64,000 nt of DNA from Chitinophagaceae bacterium (GTDB lineage Bacteria; Bacteroidota; Bacteroidia; Chitinophagales; Chitinophagaceae): assembly GCA_016710165.1 (NCBI GenBank), contig JADJLJ010000001.1:310001-374000 (forward strand), given 5' to 3'. Positions 45,984 to 55,164 of the stretch are shown here, piece by piece. The translations under genes and the position numbers were made by a program. The notes under the pieces are model-generated. The model saw only the letters and a list, made by a program, of their open reading frames with translations, made no database searches and was not told the origin of the DNA. Every line of letters starts with the position of its first letter. Within the stretch, counting starts at the first letter, position 1.

Positions 45984-46802
45984 CAGAAATGAGATTTTGG
46001 AAATTAAAAATTTAATGAGAAAGGGTGTTCTATTCGAGACAACAACTAATACAATAGTCTCGCTAATAAGGGTTTCATTGAGATACTAATTGTTGTAGAA
46101 GTCTTAAATAAGATACAGATTGGAGAGGTTATCCCATTTTATTAGAGAACAATGGAGGAATCGCAATTAAATTGCTTACTAACGAATTTGTCAAACATGC
46201 AGATGTTGAAAATTGTATTTTTCCATCAAATTCATTATACAAAGTAGTCTTAAAAAATTTGGAAATAAAGAATTCATATTTTCAATCTACAAGTATCCAA
46301 TCCTCAATCTTTGAGAATTGTTGTTTTGTGAATTGTTTTTTTGATAGGGTTGAGTTTGATAACACAACTGAACCTCATAAGGCAGGGTCATTAAAAGATT
46401 GTCAAATCTCTTGCATTCAAAATATTGATACAGAAATTGCCTATTATGATCCTATAAAAATAACTCGTTTGATTTAATCTATTTCAGAAATAAAAAGAAG
46501 AGGAAACTATGCAAATCGTAGAAATAGATGAAGATTTACAACTTATTGAAAAAGCCTTGAGAAAATTCCTTCGAACTACTTATGTAAACGACAACATCTT
46601 CAGAGTCCGTCTTGGAGTTAGAGCTGAATATTTTTTAAAAAATATCCTTCCAATCTTACTTGAAAATAAAATTTTGACTGAAGTTGAATATCAAGGCTCT
46701 GGGATAAAAAAATTAAAACTTTCTGTTCCTTTTGAAAAATTAATTATGCATTGACCAATGCAAATGGCAGCTTGAAAATTTTTAGAGATAATCAGTAAGT
46801 AA
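45984..46802 (+). pseudogene. Broken C-terminal part of the STAND protein: pentapeptide repeats and a winged-helix-like tail
   Basis: The reading continues past the stop at 45983 in changing frames. Pieces in order are: EILEIKNLMRKGVLFE (from 45991), VEVLNKIQIGEVIPFY (from 46095), then an open frame from 46142 to 46477. That frame has about ten consecutive pentapeptide repeats (ENCIF, PSNSL, YKVVL, KNLEI, KNSYF, QSTSI, QSSIF, ENCCF, VNCFF, DRVEF). From 46509 a further frame shows a winged-helix-like module (FLKNILPILLENKILTEVEY, then QGSGIKKLKLSV). It ends with IDQCKWQLENF and LEIISK at 46800-46802. Several joins need a single extra base in a short homopolymer; one includes a stop codon (46475). 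This is either heavily mutated or error-containing sequence. Confidence 0.6.
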
Positions 46803-46902
46803 TAATTCAGTAGAGTCTTTTTGCACCATCGTAATTGCTTCTAAAGATGGACGCTGCCTATTGTTATGAAAAAATAAGTAGTTAAAACCTAAAATACTTA
46901 AT

Positions 46903-48426
46903 TCATACTGGATCTCTTAAGTTTGTATCAAGATGGGACCTTGCTTTAATAAATATGCGTCTCCCAACAATACAAGCGTAAATTCCAAAAAATAAGGTTA
47001 TCACGGTATCTAACCATTTTAGCCCCGAAATCCAAATCACGATAAGGTAAGCCAGCATAAAATAATAGTAATCAAAGTGCTTTCGGATAAATCTATACAA
47101 GTTCAATCCTAAAGTATTATTGTTGGTTTTAACCTTCAAGTACCAGTTAGGAAATTTTAATGGCACCCCAATAATAATAAATAATAAGATATAATGGGAG
47201 ACAGCTTAATGGAATTGAATTGGTTTGCAAAAATAAATGGCAAAGAAAACCAGCAGGCCCCAATTCCTGAATAGATTAAACCTTGAATTGTTTTATAATA
47301 ATATTTTGGTTCATTATTTAGACTTGAGCTTTTCTTTCGTTTTAGACTAATAAAAAGCTTTCGATTAATAAAAACAGATAAATATATAATCAAAGAAAAT
47401 GCAACAAATGTCCATATATGGATAATTTTAAAAAGAAATAATTTACTATACCCAAAATTAATATGGTTACAGGCCAGAAGATATTTAATAACTTCAATTC
47501 ATCTTTGGTAAAATCAAGAGTATTTAATTCGGGCAAATAAGTCTTTTTTTTATTTACGGTATACTTATACCTGTTAAAATAATAAACATACAAGAAAACA
47601 TCAATAAGCATTGGGAAACCAAGGGAATAGGTTAGTTTATGATAATTAATCTTCACACTGCCAAAGCTATCAAACTCATCAGAACCTCTATCTTTAAAAT
47701 AATTTAGCATAGCAGCAAACAGTGCTGCTTGTACTAAAAGATAGCCATAAATATTATCAAGTTAAAATTGGGTAGAAAATCGTAGGCATTTTTATTCAAC
47801 GGATCATAGCTTTTTTTACCAAATATTTTAAAGTAGTCTGGCCCTTTGAGACTTGTTTGCCTTATACGATAAACTACCTGTTGATCTCTGCGATAAGTAT
47901 ATCCGGTATGGAGTATAATTGTTAATAGGATTAACAATACGATTTCAGCGAACAAGTATATACCAAGTAAATTTGAAACAGAAAAAGATAAGATCGCTCC
48001 ATCCATATTTTTTTTCACGTTTGCAACATCCGGATATATTCTAATCGAATCTATTTGCATTTTTGGACTATCAGATTCGAGTTTATTTATACTTTTTAAA
48101 GAATCCTGGATATAAATAGGTATGATTAAGTTAGATCCTTTTTCTGTTTTTGTATTATATACTGCAATACCTGATTTTGTGGCAGTATTTGAGTAAACAA
48201 ATGCAAAACCTATGATTACAAATAGAACCGAAGACAAGAATTGAATAAATAATTTCTGATTGTGATTTTGATTTTCTGCAAATTGAGCAACGAAACTCTT
48301 TCTTATTTCCACTTTGTCCTCCTTAATTTCAATGACATCACTTTTTAAATTATTTTCGGGATCTTCCTGCTCAGGCTTCAGGAGACTTGCTAGCTTGAAT
48401 ATGATATGCCTTCTATTAGATTTCAT
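46903..48426 (-). CDS. Multi-pass membrane protein, broken by three homopolymer frameshifts
   Basis: Read from the ATG at 48426 (MKSNRRHIIFKLASLLKPEQ), the first segment stops at 47734, and three more segments follow in successive frames. The joins fall at 47759-47760 (one A short on the + strand), 47396-47399 (one A short) and 47166-47169 (one C short). Joined, they give about 508 aa with about eight hydrophobic segments: LFIQFLSSVLFVIIGFAFVY, FAEIVLLILLTIILHTGYTY, GYLLVQAALFAAMLNYF, PMLIDVFLYVYYF, FWPVTILILGIVNYFFLKLS, LIYSGIGACWFSLPFIFANQ and YFMLAYLIVIWISGLKWLDT. The N-terminal soluble part is charged. No family was recognised. Its position in the same AT-rich block, convergent with the STAND gene, suggests a linked cargo gene, but nothing proves a joint function. 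Confidence 0.65.
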
Positions 48427-48494
48427 ATAAAAAGGATTATTACAAAGTAATATTTAATACTAATATTTTTCTTTTTGTTTTATCTTTTTCCCCC

Positions 48495-48794
48495 AACTGG
48501 CGCAAGTGTTCCCTACCGCAATTCTTAAATTACAAACGAAAAGTTATTGGGATCACTTGTGCCTTTTTTTAATCTACCGTACTGCGTCCGGGTTTTGCAA
48601 ACGGAAATTTTATATTTTACCGCAGCCCGGTAAATCGGTGATATCCTTTTGCAGGCAGGCCCGGATTTAATCCGGGCGAATTTAACTGGCACAAGTGACC
48701 CGCCTGGGGCGGAACACTTGCGCCAGTAAGGGGGATCAGTCCTAGCGATTTAACGACACAAGTGACCCTGGGGCGGAACACTTGCGCCAGTAAG
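48495..48794. repeat. Inverted/direct repeat cluster with CTGGCGCAAGTG arms at the right edge of the AT-rich island
   Basis: AACTGGCGCAAGTGTTCC occurs at 48495; two direct copies of a roughly 46-50-bp unit containing CACAAGTGACC, TGGGGCGGAACACTTGCGCC and AGTAAG lie at 48681-48730 and 48749-48794. The arms of each unit are partly complementary. Another CACTTGCGCCAG lies near 53241. A CCCGGATTTAATCCGGG palindrome lies at 48660. The whole 48427-48836 gap (about 410 bp) has no gene. Confidence 0.65.
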
Positions 48795-48836
48795 AGAACC
48801 ATTGCTGAGAAAAAATATCATCTGCTGTAGTCTCTG

Positions 48837-49280
48837 CTAATACTTCGTATCAAAAGCCCACTTATTCTTCTTAACCTTACCATTCAACTGCTGCATTAGC
48901 TTCCCCCTTTTGGTCAACGGGAACAGGGCTTCCAGCCTGGCTTCAGTCCGGGAAACAATGCGTACGGTTCCTTTTGAAAATAACCTGCCCGACCTGCGTA
49001 TGACCATCATCTTATAGGTCAGTTTATTTTTTTCAGGCAGCAGCATTATTTCCTGAGCGCTATAGCCGTTATAGTCATTCTCCCGCAGAAGCAGCCAGGT
49101 ATCGCCCATGGCCCCTGCCTGGGAAAAATCCACCGGCGGCACCAGCAGCATCTTCAGCTTATTGGCCATCGTGAACGTTATAGCTTTTGCATGATCAAAT
49201 TGTTTTTTATCGAGGTGACCGGCCATGGGCAGGTCCTGGTAAGGCCGGGCATCTGTTCTTTTTACGGTTAACTTTTTCAT
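48837..49280 (-). CDS. Protein of unknown function
   Basis: This 147-aa protein has no signal peptide and no recognised domain. It is basic (KKLTVKRTDARPYQDLPMAG, ending VKKNKWAFDTKY) with a central hydrophobic strand (KLKMLLVPPVDFSQAG). It overlaps the start of the 49277-50008 gene by 4 bp on the same strand, so the two are translationally coupled. GC is back to the window average here. Confidence 0.6.
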   Translation of the reverse strand: MKKLTVKRTDARPYQDLPMAGHLDKKQFDHAKAITFTMANKLKMLLVPPVDFSQAGAMGDTWLLLRENDYNGYSAQEIMLLPEKNKLTYKMMVIRRSGRLFSKGTVRIVSRTEARLEALFPLTKRGKLMQQLNGKVKKNKWAFDTKY

Positions 49281-50008
49281 CTTGGTAATTTTTTATGTAA
49301 TGGAATGAGCAGGGGCTTTGCCGGCCTCCTGGTTTCTGTTAAACCGGGGAAACCCGCCGGCAAGGGAAGTTTGTATCGCCTGCTGATGGTATGTGCGGCA
49401 TAAACCAGTTGCTGCAGCACACCGTGTGCGCTTTCATTTTTTGCATGCTCCACCAGAACATTCAACAGGCCAGGCCTGATGTTCCGTTGCAATGCAACGA
49501 TCACAGATCTGCGGATCGCATCACTCGGGTCTTTTTTCAATACGTCCAATAACAACTTCTCCGATGCCTGGTTATTCATATATCCAAGGGACAATATGGC
49601 CTGGGCACGTGTTGAAATGTTTGCTTTGCGGTCGCCGGTTATTTTCATTAACCATTCCTGTACCTGTGGTTGCGGAAAATAGCGCATGGCTGCCACCGCC
49701 CTGTTGAGGCAGTTATCACAGCAGCCATTGCCGCTACCGAAACCGGCTGCGATCTTTAATAAGATACTGCCCACCTGCGGGCCCGACCGCTGCAAGGATG
49801 CCAGCCCATGCTTTGTACACCCATGGTGCAGCACTTCTTCAACACCTAACCTTAGTATGGTCAAAGAATGAAGGTCCTTGTCCAGTTTAACTTTAGTTGA
49901 CCTGATGACAGGTACTTTCAGGTCGGGGCGTGGTTCATTATATTTCAGGCGGATCCAGGATTTTCCATCCGCACTTTTTACACTTATTGGCTGATCAAAT
50001 GTTTTCAT
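49277..50008 (-). CDS. HEAT-repeat-like protein
   Basis: This 243-aa protein has no signal peptide. Helix pairs typical of HEAT repeats occur over residues about 100-215 (AVAAMRYFPQPQVQEWLMKI, AQAILSLGYMNNQASEKLLL, VIVALQRNIRPGLLNVLVEH). A Cys-rich segment (GNGCCDNCLNRAV) precedes them and could bind a metal. The N-terminus is a short beta-like region. It overlaps the next gene by 4 bp and follows the metzincin gene after 16 bp, so all three are likely one transcript. Confidence 0.65.
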   Translation of the reverse strand: MKTFDQPISVKSADGKSWIRLKYNEPRPDLKVPVIRSTKVKLDKDLHSLTILRLGVEEVLHHGCTKHGLASLQRSGPQVGSILLKIAAGFGSGNGCCDNCLNRAVAAMRYFPQPQVQEWLMKITGDRKANISTRAQAILSLGYMNNQASEKLLLDVLKKDPSDAIRRSVIVALQRNIRPGLLNVLVEHAKNESAHGVLQQLVYAAHTISRRYKLPLPAGFPGLTETRRPAKPLLIPLHKKLPR

Positions 50009-50024
50009 AAAAAATAGTTTAGGT

Positions 50025-51515
50025 TTAACGAACGATCCGTGTAAATCCGTGGTTGAAGAATTTTTTGTACTGGTCGTATGTGAATTGCCTTCCGCCGCAG
50101 ATAGAATGCATTACATTATCCCTCCCAAGGCTATCCGCATGATCGTGGCCTCCCATATAATGTCCCAGTTCATGGGCCAGGCAAACCATGCTGTTGCTCA
50201 CGGCCAATCCATCACTCTCACAGGTACCATCCTTACCATCGGGGCCGGGGGCCGGCGACAGTCCCGCCACTGAAGCATAAAAGCCCCTTACCACAAAGCA
50301 GTCAACACTGTTACCCGGAACGGTCCAGTCATCAACCAGGTCATCAAATTCATCATCATCATTTAAAACAGTATAGCCCCCGGCCTGGGCATTGGAGATC
50401 GACCAGAAGTCAACAGAAGAAAAAGTGAGTCCGAAGTTCTCATACACATTCCTGGCATCCGCAATCCCGTTGCTGATGGTTGTCTGTTCTGCGGCGCTAT
50501 AGCTTCCCACCATTATGATATTGATGCCCCAGCCACCCATGATCCGGCAGGTTATCGTTGCCGTTACCGGAGTACCGTCTGATTTTGTAAAGATCAGTTC
50601 AAAGGTCATGTCTTCCTTTCCTTCGTATTTTTTAAAGATATTATTACCGGGTGGGGCAGAAACAGAGAACCAGCCGCCAACGCTGCCATAAGGGCCTACC
50701 GATATGGCTGTTCCCCATGTCCATGTTCCGGAATCAACCAGGGAGCCGCCTACGCCGCCATCCCAGAATTTCCATACCATATTCCTTTGCAGTCTTACCG
50801 TTACATTATCACCGTTGAGTAAGGTAAAGTTGAATCCCGTGTTCCAGTTGGTCCCGTCCCAATCGGGCCGCACACTTCCATTATAAATGGAACGGTTTGA
50901 CGGTGACAGGAAAAGACTGAAGGGATTGGAAGGGTAGCCCCATTCATCCAGTAAATAACTGCTGGCTCCTCCCGCAGCATCATAAAGCGTCAAGGTAAGC
51001 TCAACGGGCCCGGGAGGCAATGCATGTTCCTTACCTGCACGCAGGATGACGGATCCCTTTTTGCTTTCTTCCGGGCTCAGCAATTGCTGCACTTCAAAAG
51101 GCCGGCCCTTCCATTTTACTTCCATGCGGGCCATCGTTACCTCTCCGTCAAACGCCGGCACAAAGTCTATCTGAAAAGCATAAGGCTTGCCGGAGAACAG
51201 GCGTTCCCCGTCAATTTTAACCGATAAGATATTTATTTGCCCGGGCAAAGGAAATACAACCGAGTTCTCCAGCCTGGCCCGGACGGCTGAACTGAGTTTG
51301 ATCCTTGATGCCAGGTCATTTACACCCAGTAACGCACCATGCTCATGTTCAGCTTTGATTGTTTCCGCCAGTTTTCTGGAAATCTTTGCCGTTTTAGCCA
51401 GGTCGGCAACACTTGCACTGCTTATATGCATTTTTGGTTTTGTAAGTTCCCGCCTTTTCAGCAGGTGCAGCCACGGGACTGGCTGGTTCAACCGTGCTTT
51501 TAATTTTGTTTTCAT
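50025..51515 (-). CDS. Helix-hairpin-helix plus metzincin-type metallopeptidase
   Basis: This 496-aa protein has a C-terminal zinc-binding motif HELGHYMGGHDH (His448, His452, His458) with a Met turn (DNVMH, Met469), the metzincin signature. Near the N-terminus, SASVADLAKTAKISRKLAET followed by LLGVNDLASRIKLSSAVRAR looks like a helix-hairpin-helix pair of the kind seen in secreted or DNA-associated proteins. The middle is beta-rich (NTGFNFTLLNGDNVTVRLQR, GGWFSVSAPPGNNIFKKYEG). No signal peptide is visible at the start MKTKLKARLNQPVPWLHLLK, so secretion by the general pathway is not apparent. The target is unknown. Confidence 0.7.
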   Translation of the reverse strand: MKTKLKARLNQPVPWLHLLKRRELTKPKMHISSASVADLAKTAKISRKLAETIKAEHEHGALLGVNDLASRIKLSSAVRARLENSVVFPLPGQINILSVKIDGERLFSGKPYAFQIDFVPAFDGEVTMARMEVKWKGRPFEVQQLLSPEESKKGSVILRAGKEHALPPGPVELTLTLYDAAGGASSYLLDEWGYPSNPFSLFLSPSNRSIYNGSVRPDWDGTNWNTGFNFTLLNGDNVTVRLQRNMVWKFWDGGVGGSLVDSGTWTWGTAISVGPYGSVGGWFSVSAPPGNNIFKKYEGKEDMTFELIFTKSDGTPVTATITCRIMGGWGINIIMVGSYSAAEQTTISNGIADARNVYENFGLTFSSVDFWSISNAQAGGYTVLNDDDEFDDLVDDWTVPGNSVDCFVVRGFYASVAGLSPAPGPDGKDGTCESDGLAVSNSMVCLAHELGHYMGGHDHADSLGRDNVMHSICGGRQFTYDQYKKFFNHGFTRIVR

Positions 51516-51589
51516 GATGTAGTATTTAAAATTTTTATTTTCAGAAATGCCCCGACGGGGTTTTAATTACAGCGGCTGATCATTGCCCT

Positions 51590-53055
51590 TTAAAATATCT
51601 TCTTCGTCCACACCGGTTGCTTCACTTTACTCAGGTCATAAAAATTTTCGGTGATGCCTGTCAGCACGTTATTTGTTGACTGAAGTGTTATCATGGCAAA
51701 GCCATTATACAATTGTTTTGATGGCGGTGGCTGCAGGTTATTGGCTTTGTATGCAATGGGTTTGCCATTCAGCGATGAAGCCGGTCCGTAGGGAAGCGAA
51801 GCATGACCCAGGCATCGGGCAAATGTTTTGGTGCTGAGGCCGGGAATGCTGATGGGCGAATTATACACGATGCCATTATGAACGTGCCCCCAGTACCAGG
51901 CATAGGGATCACCCTTAAGCGCCGCCTTGATCTCCGCCCATAAAGGAGAAACGGATGTGCAATCATCGGCAAAGCCGTTGTGATGGGTAAGCACAATTGT
52001 CTTGCCCGGGGCCAGGCCAAGCTTTTGTATCCACTGGCCCTGGAACCCGGAGGTCCCGCCGATGCTGCCGTTCATGAATGCATTGCTGATACTGGCCATG
52101 TAGGCTGAGTCGAGGCCGAGGATCGTCCATCCTGCATATTGCAGGGCAAAACAACTGGCGCCTTTTTGGGCGCTGAAGGGGCTGCCATTACCCGGTGGAT
52201 TTGCTTTGGCAGCCAATGCACGATAGAATAATCCATTTGCCCCGCTGTACATTTCATGGTTTGAGTTAAGGGTAAATGATCTTCCGGCATAAGCGGGTGG
52301 CCATTGAACAAGCAGGTTGTTTTGTTCTTCGCCGGGGTCAAAATAATACTGGCCATTGGGATCCGAAGCCAATGGCGTTCCTGCATAATATACGTCGCCC
52401 ACATGAACAATATAATCGGGTTTTAAAGGCGTTACCTGGTTGATGATGGATTTGGAAACAGTGTCTCCCGTGCCCCAGTCGCCGATGATGGCGATGTTTA
52501 CCTTACCGGGCACAGCGCCTTTCAATGGGATGATTGGGGAGTGGTAGTGGGTAAATATTCGCCGCTGTACCATAGTACACGTACCACCGATTCCAGCAGG
52601 TTAATGAATGCAATGAACCAGCCCTGGTCGTAAGTAGCCCATTTTCTCGTGCCAAGTACCGAACCGTCGGTATAGATCAGTTCTTTATTTGAAGTAAAGA
52701 AACCATAATTGGGCAGGGTCATCTGTGAAGGGGCAAGCAGGAAGTCGACCAGGTCGATGAAATCGAGGATGTCTTTCTTCTCCTTTGCGGTGAACTTGCT
52801 GAAATCGATCTGCCCCGGGTTCTTTAACCAGTAAAGGATCAATCCCAATTCAATACTTCCGTTACCGGCCTTGAAGCCGGAGGGGGGCGGAGGTACAAAT
52901 CCCTGCCAGGTATTTTTCTGAACCATAAAAACTATCAGTTCATATTCACAGGCGGGTAAGTAATCCAGTAATTCTTTAAGGTCTGACAGGATCGATTGAT
53001 CGGCATTGATGCGTTCCCTGAGTTCTGCAATGTCTTGCTGGCCTGGCTTCTCCAT
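51590..53055 (-). CDS. Metallophosphoesterase with an N-terminal extension, probably one gene frameshifted near 52527
   Basis: The first segment starts at 53055 (MEKPGQQDIAELRERINADQ) and stops at 52522; the catalytic segment is read one base off, to 51590. At 52527-52529 three G occur; four would give Q-S-S-P-L-K-G-A-V-P-G-K-V and a 488-aa protein. The catalytic segment shows the calcineurin-like order: NIAIIGDWGTGD, then VHVGDVYYAGTP, NSNHEMY, VLTHHNGFADDC and WYWGHVHNG, i.e. a two-metal phosphoesterase or acid phosphatase. The N-terminal segment has no recognised domain. The alternative is two overlapping genes, since the overlap region lacks a second obvious start signal. Confidence 0.7.
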
Positions 53056-53286
53056 GTTGGTGATTTTTAGGAGTTATAAAATAAGTGGCCAGGGGCAGGA
53101 TCGTTATCCGGCATTGGACAACGATTGATGGACAAAGTAGAACAAACCCATTAACAAAAAAACCGTATTTATACCTGTTTTTGTTAGCACAACTGTTCGC
53201 AAGCGGGATCAATATTTACCCGGTTAGGTTTTCAGTAACTCTCACTTGCGCCAGGAAAGAAAGTGCGAAAAGAATATTTTCGTCCC

Positions 53287-53491
53287 AGCGGGGTTTTCAC
53301 AGACTACTTCTTAAGCTCTTAAAGCTCTTACGTGAAACCCCGATGAAGAATGCTGTAAAACCAGCATTCTGTCACTCTATAAATCTATACTAAAGTCAGA
53401 GAATTGGAAGAATTATTGTGCAAGAGTCTTTATTCATCGGGGTTTCACACAAGAGTCATATTATTCAGGTGTATGCAGTGAAAACCCCGCT
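53287..53491. repeat. Nested inverted repeats in a 474-bp gene-free gap
   Basis: Outer arms AGCGGGGTTTTCAC (53287-53300) and GTGAAAACCCCGCT (53478-53491) enclose inner arms GTGAAACCCCGATGAA (53332-53347) and TTCATCGGGGTTTCAC (53433-53448). A small hairpin AGAATGCTG...CAGCATTCT lies at about 53346-53371. No gene was seen in 53056-53529. Confidence 0.65.
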
Positions 53492-53529
53492 TAGACAAAA
53501 AAAATGATCTGTACACGGAATTAAACCAA

Positions 53530-54798
53530 CTACCCAAAAGGCTCGCTGACCGACTTACTTAACGGGGAAAACCATTTTGGCCCGGCTTCGGTCATATAAA
53601 CACAGTCTTCGTGACGCACACCAAATTCACCGGGTATCGCGATGGTGGGCTCGATGCTGAAACATATGCCCGGCTCCAATTTCAGGGTATTTCCTTTTAC
53701 GATATTGCCCCATTCATGTCCGTCCATGCCAATGCCATGGCCGGTGCGGTGCGGAAGTCCCGGTAATTTATAGCCGGGGCCAAAGCCGGCATCGGTGATC
53801 ACTTTACGGGCAGCGGCATCCACTTCCTCACAGGGCCTGCCAATTTTTGCAGCGGCAAAGCCAGCAAGCTGGGAGCGTTGTTCCAGGTTCCATATCTCCA
53901 ACTGCCGTTTGCTGGGCTCTCCAAATACGGTGGTACGGGTGATATCGGAGTTATAGCCTTCCACTTCACAACCGCAATCCATCAACACGACGTCTCCCAT
54001 TTTTAACCGCTGAGGTTTGGTGGTGCCATGCGGAAAAGCGGATGCTTCTCCAAAAAGCACCAGGGCAAAACCGGGATCATTGCCCAGTTTACGCTGGGTG
54101 CCGGTGATGATCGCAGCCACATCGCCGGGTGACATTCCCTCTTTCAAACCCTTTATTCCTTCTTTGATGGCAGCCACCGTTATATCACTGGCTTTTTGCA
54201 TCAGGGCAATTTCTGCAGCAGATTTTATCAGGCGGCAGGGGATGGTGACCGGGTCACCACTTACCATGTTCAGGTGCGGCGCTTCTTTTCTTAATCCATC
54301 CATTATAAAAAACCGCAGCCGTTCTTCCATGCCTATGTTCCCGGACCGGATGCCCGCATCTTTTAGTGCATTCGCCATTTGTTTATACGGACTTTCATCT
54401 TCCTGCCAGGCATACACCTCTTTTCCTGTTTTGATAAGTTCACGCAAACGGTCTTCTTCAAAAGCCGGGCAAACATAGCTTACTTCTCCCCGGGCGGGTA
54501 TGATGGCAACCATGGGCCTTTCGCTGGGCCACCAGCTGATGCCGGTAAAATATATCAACGATGTTCCGGAGTCAAGTACCAGGGCTTCTATTTTTTGTTC
54601 ATTGAGCAGGCGTTGTGCTTTTTCTACCCGTGCTTTTCTTTCTTCTACAGTGATGGGCACCACATCCGCCAGCATAGCGTGCATTTTATCCGATGATGTG
54701 TTGTTTGCGCCGGCATTCTTGGATCCAATGCCTGGAATGATCCCCGCAGCAGCAGCAAGTGCAGAAATGTTGATGAAATCTCTTCTTTTTAATGACAT
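53530..54798 (-). CDS. Xaa-Pro dipeptidase-like M24 peptidase with an export signal
   Basis: The ATG at 54798 gives 422 aa beginning MSLKRRDFINISALAAAAGI, a Tat-type twin-arginine pattern (RRDF), so it is probably exported. The M24 pita-bread domain carries the metal ligands: VLMDCGCEVEGYNSDITRTT, then RTGHGIGMDGHEWG, FSIEPTIAIPGE and GVRHEDCVYM. The N-terminal creatinase-like domain precedes it (LVLDSGTSLIYFTGISWWPS). The upstream 15 codons (to 54843) are open but do not fit. Such enzymes cleave Xaa-Pro dipeptides; the substrate here is inferred. Confidence 0.88.
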   Translation of the reverse strand: MSLKRRDFINISALAAAAGIIPGIGSKNAGANNTSSDKMHAMLADVVPITVEERKARVEKAQRLLNEQKIEALVLDSGTSLIYFTGISWWPSERPMVAIIPARGEVSYVCPAFEEDRLRELIKTGKEVYAWQEDESPYKQMANALKDAGIRSGNIGMEERLRFFIMDGLRKEAPHLNMVSGDPVTIPCRLIKSAAEIALMQKASDITVAAIKEGIKGLKEGMSPGDVAAIITGTQRKLGNDPGFALVLFGEASAFPHGTTKPQRLKMGDVVLMDCGCEVEGYNSDITRTTVFGEPSKRQLEIWNLEQRSQLAGFAAAKIGRPCEEVDAAARKVITDAGFGPGYKLPGLPHRTGHGIGMDGHEWGNIVKGNTLKLEPGICFSIEPTIAIPGEFGVRHEDCVYMTEAGPKWFSPLSKSVSEPFG

Positions 54799-54876
54799 GA
54801 TGGGGGTATTTGATGTTAACTTTAGAATAAGGGAAGTTAACATTTTTATTTATACAGGTATATTCCGGGAAGTTAT

Positions 54877-55007
54877 GGTAGTATCCTATTTTGAATATTT
54901 TGCGACTTGTCATGCTGAGGAACGAAGCATCTCAGGTTAAGGAAACGATCCTGATCAGGAGATCCTTCGTTCCTCAGGATGACAATCATTCAAAATAGGA
55001 CACTACC
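54877..55007. mobile_element. 131-bp MITE-like palindromic element (copy 2)
   Basis: It has the same 131-bp length as the element at 33345. The terminal repeats GGTAGTATCCTATTTTGAAT (one mismatch) and ATTCAAAATAGGACACTACC are present. The interior matches copy 1 closely. Flanks are GAAGTTAT and GAAGATAT, 7 of 8 identical, as expected for an 8-bp target duplication. It lies between the M24 and WalJ genes. Confidence 0.75.
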
Positions 55008-55109
55008 GAAGATATGAATATTGAGCAGCGAACCTGCCTGCCGGCAGGTTCATTATTTGCCCCGGAATCGATCCTTTACTGCGTTGAACTTTATTTCTGA
55101 TCAGTTATT

Positions 55110-55157
55110 TTGGACAAAGTCCATTAACCAGTGCATCCCGGTCAGAGACCGGGACGA
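55110..55157. repeat. REP-like double-hairpin element, reversed
   Basis: TTGGACAAAGTCCA followed by GCATCCCGGTCAGAGACCGG is the reverse complement of the unit repeated at 38338. It lies immediately before the - strand end of the 55165-55995 gene. A CTGCCTGCCGGCAGG palindrome lies at about 55032. Confidence 0.7.
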
Positions 55158-55164
55158 GGCATAT

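Noticed and set aside
46172..46477. Independent pentapeptide-repeat gene
   Set aside because: It has no plausible start context, and it continues the STAND protein's C-terminal series of frames, so it is better seen as part of that gene.
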